This document shows positions 60,727 through 64,000 of a stretch of DNA of 64,000 nucleotides, one piece after another; the first letter of the stretch is position 1; each line of letters begins with the position of its first letter. The translations under genes and the position numbers were made by a program. The notes beneath the pieces are model-generated. The model did no database searches. It was not told where the DNA came from and was given only the letters and a program-made list of their open reading frames with translations. The stretch comes from Paenibacillus sp. NAIST15-1. GTDB lineage: Bacteria > Bacillota > Bacilli > Paenibacillales > Paenibacillaceae. The stretch is from positions 62,001 to 126,000 of the forward strand of contig NZ_BBYF01000011.1 in the NCBI RefSeq assembly GCF_001894745.1. Reading direction: 5' to 3'.

Positions 60727-62058
60727 TTAATGGTTACTGTTATCAAGGGTCGCCTGCAATTCGCGCTGCATCTGGTCAAGCGCATCACGAACCGTAGTTT
60801 TTTCATCGAGCATATCAGCCATGTAGGTTTGAGAGAGTTGATCCATCTTGGCTAGAACCGGATCTGGAAATCCTCTTAATGTATTGATCATATTGTTGTT
60901 AATCTTGTCCAATTTATAAAACACTTCCAACCTACTATCCTCATTGCTCGCAGGCTTTCTTGCTGGCAGCTCACCTGGGTTAATTTGAGTAAAAATCCGT
61001 CCATAGTCCTCGCCATTAATGTATTTAGCAAGCTCCCATGCCTCTTCTGGATGCTGCGCTCCTACTGGAATTGCAAAGATTTCTTCCATGTTGATTCCAT
61101 TCCCCGTCGTCGGGAAGTCAGCACTTGTAGGATACGGCAATACTGTCCAATCCAAATCCTTGAACAGACTGTTGTTTCCTGTAAGGGCGCTGTACAGTGT
61201 TGAGTCATCTACCGCCATCGCAATGTTTCCTATCAGAAAAGGATGATTTTTTTGATAAGAGGTTTTCATTGCCTCTTCTTTTTTCGCAGTTGTTTTTATT
61301 TCCGAAGATTTTAAATCAAAGCAGACTTCAGTTCTCACACAGTTTAACACGTTCTCGAAAACATCCCCCCAGCCCTTCGCGTTCAGCGCGAACTGCTTAT
61401 TTCTCGCATGAAAGAAGGACAATCCACTTCCCTCTCCAATATGAAGTGCCATCATATAAGGATTTTCTGAATATTTCGTGTAAAGCCCATATTGCTTGTT
61501 CTCTTTATCCTGATGTTGGAATTGTTGCGCAAGTTGGAAAATTTGATCCCACGTGAGTAGGTCGTTTGGAATAGGTATTCCCTTTTCATTGAAGAAGGTG
61601 TTATTAATATAAAGTGCAGAAGCATTAAATGTTGGAGTCAGTCCGTATATATCGCCCTGCTCATTTGTGAGTGAATTGACGATAGCAGGCGCTATCGTTG
61701 CTAGATTAAAACCATCTCTCTTTATCCAACTATTTAATGGTTGTAACTTCTGATTCTCGCTTAAATTGAAGTAATGATCCATAGAAATCACAATAATATC
61801 TGGTTGTTCCTTCTGAATTGCCCTCTCCAAAGATTGATAATAATTCTGATCATGCGACAATAGCTCATATAGAGAAATAACTTCTAGCTTGTATGCAGGG
61901 TGTGTAGCGAGAAAAAAGTTACCGTATTTCTGATTAAAAACATCTCTATTAAACGCTAACACTTTAAGTGTTACTTCTTGCTCATTTTGTTCTTTAGAGT
62001 TAGTACATCCGACTATTAATAGTAAGAACGATAGTATCACTATATAAATTTTCTTCAT
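60727..62058 (-). CDS. extracellular solute-binding lipoprotein, orphan (copy 3)
   Basis: A 443-residue solute-binding protein started at the ATG at 62058, six bases after AAGGAGG. The lipobox LLIVGC follows a short signal. Motifs parallel those at 22-24.6 kb: TLKVLAFNRDVFNQKYGNFF, QPDIIVISMDHYF, DIYGLTPTFNASALYINNTFF, FLIGNIAMAVDD, DWTVLPYPTSADFP and EEAWELAKYINGEDYG. No permease genes are adjacent. It is richer in A+T than the earlier copies and lies next to the secreted-protein repeat, as those do in region 4. Confidence 0.8.
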   Translation of the reverse strand: MKKIYIVILSFLLLIVGCTNSKEQNEQEVTLKVLAFNRDVFNQKYGNFFLATHPAYKLEVISLYELLSHDQNYYQSLERAIQKEQPDIIVISMDHYFNLSENQKLQPLNSWIKRDGFNLATIAPAIVNSLTNEQGDIYGLTPTFNASALYINNTFFNEKGIPIPNDLLTWDQIFQLAQQFQHQDKENKQYGLYTKYSENPYMMALHIGEGSGLSFFHARNKQFALNAKGWGDVFENVLNCVRTEVCFDLKSSEIKTTAKKEEAMKTSYQKNHPFLIGNIAMAVDDSTLYSALTGNNSLFKDLDWTVLPYPTSADFPTTGNGINMEEIFAIPVGAQHPEEAWELAKYINGEDYGRIFTQINPGELPARKPASNEDSRLEVFYKLDKINNNMINTLRGFPDPVLAKMDQLSQTYMADMLDEKTTVRDALDQMQRELQATLDNSNH

Positions 62059-62162
62059 CGTCACCCTCCTTTTTATTCAATTACCTATGGGAAACACAGA
62101 CGACTGCTCCCCTTTAATGGAGCCAACATCTGTATTCTTGAGTTCGCTATAATATTTAACAG

Positions 62163-62190
62163 GAAAAAGGCCACTTACGTGACCTTTTTA
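62163..62190 (-). terminator. terminator of ABC-peptide operon
   Basis: Minus strand AAAAAGGTCAC..GTGGCCTTTTT, a short stem with T residues, right after the peptide stop. Confidence 0.78.
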
Positions 62191-62192
62191 GT

Positions 62193-62399
62193 TTAGCAAC
62201 AAGATAAATATTCAGACTCCATAAAATCACTACAATGAGAACATTTTCCATCGCATGGGTAACCAAAAGTAACGCATGTAACAGTTGATTCAAGCGGAGA
62301 ACATTTATAATGATGTCTGTACTTAATTTGTTTTTTATCTCCGCAAGGATTCGACGTGCACTCATCCACAGAACCGCAGGAACCATAAGGGCTGCTCAA
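62193..62399 (-). CDS. cysteine-rich 68-residue peptide encoded behind an ABC exporter
   Basis: The TTG start at 62399 is eight bases after an ideal AAAGGAGGTGAT ribosome site, which itself covers the stop codon of the ABC transporter gene, so the peptide is translationally coupled. The peptide has ten cysteines (8, 14, 19, 33, 42, 49, 53, 56, 67, 68), ends in CC, and has a CDGKCSHC cluster; it lacks a signal peptide and a visible GG leader. It is rich in Ser/Thr/Tyr/His. Such composition fits an exported disulfide-rich or modified peptide, but no known family is recognised. Confidence 0.65.
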   Translation of the reverse strand: MSSPYGSCGSVDECTSNPCGDKKQIKYRHHYKCSPLESTVTCVTFGYPCDGKCSHCSDFMESEYLSCC

Positions 62400-62414
62400 T
62401 TATATCACCTCCTT

Positions 62415-64000
62415 TCATGAAGAACACCCAACTTGGTATTGATAGCTATTCGCTTGTGATTGGAACATTTTATAGTACTGTCCACGTAAAAGTAGTAGTT
62501 CTTCATGGTTCCCTACTTCTATAATTCTGCCTTCATCGAGAACAATTATTTTATCTGCAGAAAGGCAACTTGCTAATCGATGAGATATTATTATTGCTGT
62601 TTTGCCTTTACAAATATCGATAAAACGATTGATTAATTTCACTTCACTTATTGGATCTAAGGAGGCTGTAGGCTCGTCAAGGAAAATTATCTCTGCCTCT
62701 TTATATAACGCTCTTCCCAACGCAATTCTTTGCCACTGCCCACCTGATAGCTCTCTTCCATTATCGAGGGTATATCCCAGATTGGTTTTTTCCTTTTCGG
62801 ATAGCATTTCTAAAAACTGAATGACTTCAGCTTCATTAATTGCTTTATTAAACTGTAGTTGATTAATATTTTCTGTCTCACTTAATGTGATATTTTCTTC
62901 TATTTTAAGCTCATATTTCACAAAGTCTTGAAATAAAGCTGTCATTTTTCTATACAATTCTTTTTGTGGGATATCTTCGATGTCTGCCCCATCTATTAAA
63001 ATTCTGCCTTCTTGTGCAGAATACAAACCTAACAAGCACTTTATTAATGTACTTTTACCTGATCCATTCTCCCCTACAATGGCTACGGTTTCCCCTTGAG
63101 AAATTGAAAAAGAAATGTTTTTTAAAATAAATGAATCACTATTAGGATATTTAAATGAAATATTCTCAACTGAAATTATATGCGTACGATCCACATCTTC
63201 TAATACCGACATTTTGTTTGTTGTTTTTTCTGGAATAGTGATAAACTTATTCATATCTACTATATATAATCCTTGATTTATTAATGTACCAATTCCTCCA
63301 GATAACATTTTTATAGTAGCAGTACTCATTGAAAGTAATTGAGAATAGGCAACAAAATCCCCTATAGTTATATTATTATTTCTACCGATCAATATAATTC
63401 CCAGAATGAACAGTGCATTCACCACTTGATGTAAGATAACAATATTGAACTCTTTCTTCATCCTATATTTCTCAAGCCCATATTGTTCATCCGAAGTCTT
63501 CCACATCATCTTTTCCCAGAGCTTTAATATATACTTGGAGTGACCAAATAACTTGAACTCTTTATGAACTGTTTTGTTGGTAAATAAACTAAAAAGATAT
63601 TGACTCCTTCTTAATATTTGTAGTTGTGAATGTTCTTGTGAATATTGTTTGCGCGATGTAATTGCAATTGTATGAAGTGAAGGGGCTAAAAGAATTATTA
63701 GCAGAAATGCTAGGAGCCAATGAAGTTGAAATAATAAATACGTATATCCACACAATATAATAATATTTTTAACAATGTCCATAATAGAGATGAAACAGAT
63801 AACAATCCGATTACCAATACCACTATTAATTCTTTGTATCAAATTATGATTTTCTTGCGTCTCAAAAAAGATTAATGGTAAAAGTACAAGTTTATCTGCA
63901 ATTTTCTTATCAACATAATAGTTCGCATATTGTGTCAATCTTGATCTAAGGAGTGTTTTTTTATTATTAAATATTTGTCCTAAGATAAATAATAAAAGTT
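62415..64000 (-). CDS. ABC-type exporter (fused permease-ATPase), 5' end cut by window edge
   Basis: At least 528 residues are visible; the frame runs into the right edge without a start, so the TTG at 63938 is not the true start. The membrane domain has about four helices here, and the first pair may be outside. The ATPase domain has Walker A VGENGSGKSTLIKCLLG, the signature LSGGQWQRIALGRAL, Walker B EIIFLDEPTASLDP and the switch ISHRLA. It is of the MsbA/peptide-exporter type. Whether an N-terminal C39 peptidase exists cannot be seen. It is followed by the Cys-rich peptide gene and then a terminator. Confidence 0.85.
   Translation of the reverse strand, partial: LLLFILGQIFNNKKTLLRSRLTQYANYYVDKKIADKLVLLPLIFFETQENHNLIQRINSGIGNRIVICFISIMDIVKNIIILCGYTYLLFQLHWLLAFLLIILLAPSLHTIAITSRKQYSQEHSQLQILRRSQYLFSLFTNKTVHKEFKLFGHSKYILKLWEKMMWKTSDEQYGLEKYRMKKEFNIVILHQVVNALFILGIILIGRNNNITIGDFVAYSQLLSMSTATIKMLSGGIGTLINQGLYIVDMNKFITIPEKTTNKMSVLEDVDRTHIISVENISFKYPNSDSFILKNISFSISQGETVAIVGENGSGKSTLIKCLLGLYSAQEGRILIDGADIEDIPQKELYRKMTALFQDFVKYELKIEENITLSETENINQLQFNKAINEAEVIQFLEMLSEKEKTNLGYTLDNGRELSGGQWQRIALGRALYKEAEIIFLDEPTASLDPISEVKLINRFIDICKGKTAIIISHRLASCLSADKIIVLDEGRIIEVGNHEELLLLRGQYYKMFQSQANSYQYQVGCSS

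Noticed and set aside
62156-62386. A 76-codon frame overlapping the Cys-rich peptide gene
   Set aside because: It lacks the ideal ribosome site and coupling of the 62193-62399 frame and would run through the terminator hairpin.

Overview
The window looks like chromosomal DNA of a Paenibacillus-type Bacillota: strong AGGAGG ribosome sites, frequent TTG and GTG starts, a GlcT-type PTS antiterminator, a BirA-type biotin operator, FadR/EtfAB/FadNAE fatty-acid genes in the Bacillus style, and ECF sigma factors paired with DUF4179 anti-sigma proteins. I see no rRNA, tRNA, CRISPR array or insertion sequence. The genus is an inference from gene content.

Region 1 (1-11.2 kb) is sugar uptake. A SufR-like regulator is followed by nagE, glcT, ptsI, ptsH and a free glucose-type IIA gene, all on the minus strand. 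Near-identical GlcT antiterminator targets (RATs), each overlapping a terminator, sit before nagE and before the IIA-HPr-EI operon. A divergent deoR/agaS versus gatY/pfkB cluster for amino-galactose/tagatose-phosphate breakdown follows. Region 2 (11.2-17 kb) is a biotin operon transcribed bioD-bioB-bioF-bioH-bioC, with two BirA-like operators upstream and purine-rich degenerate repeats between some genes. bioA is absent from this cluster. Region 3 (17-21.9 kb) has a ptsG-type permease, a MerR-family remnant, a ROK fructokinase with promoter and cre site, and a stand-alone trpB.

Region 4 (21.9-37.2 kb) is an envelope-signalling area. Two lipoproteins of the solute-binding fold have no permease beside them. 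Three secreted DUF4367-like proteins, two DUF4179 anti-sigma paralogues and an ECF sigma factor are arranged as an imperfect tandem duplication, whose breakpoints lie in the 3' ends of trpB and the sigma gene. A second sigma/anti-sigma pair, led by a 79-residue secreted protein, lies beyond a C39-like peptidase gene. Region 5 (37.4-41.5 kb) is housekeeping: inositol monophosphatase, TauE/SafE permease, FabI and UvsE.

Region 6 (41.8-55.1 kb) is a full fatty-acid beta-oxidation set: thioesterase, acyl-CoA ligase, FadE, FadA, FadN and the membrane Fe-S oxidoreductase FadF on the minus strand, and FadR, EtfB and EtfA on the plus strand, with a FadR operator between the two groups. FadE would pass electrons to EtfAB and then through FadF to the quinone pool. 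Region 7 (55.1-62.1 kb) is a second tandem duplication. Three related secreted proteins of unknown function are present, the first apparently a hybrid of the other two. It also holds an intact solute-binding lipoprotein gene, a decayed copy of it, and a fragment of a TIM-barrel protein. Region 8 (62.1-64 kb) is AT-rich: an ABC exporter running off the right edge is coupled to a 68-residue, ten-cysteine peptide gene. This is the best candidate for an undescribed secreted-peptide system in the window.
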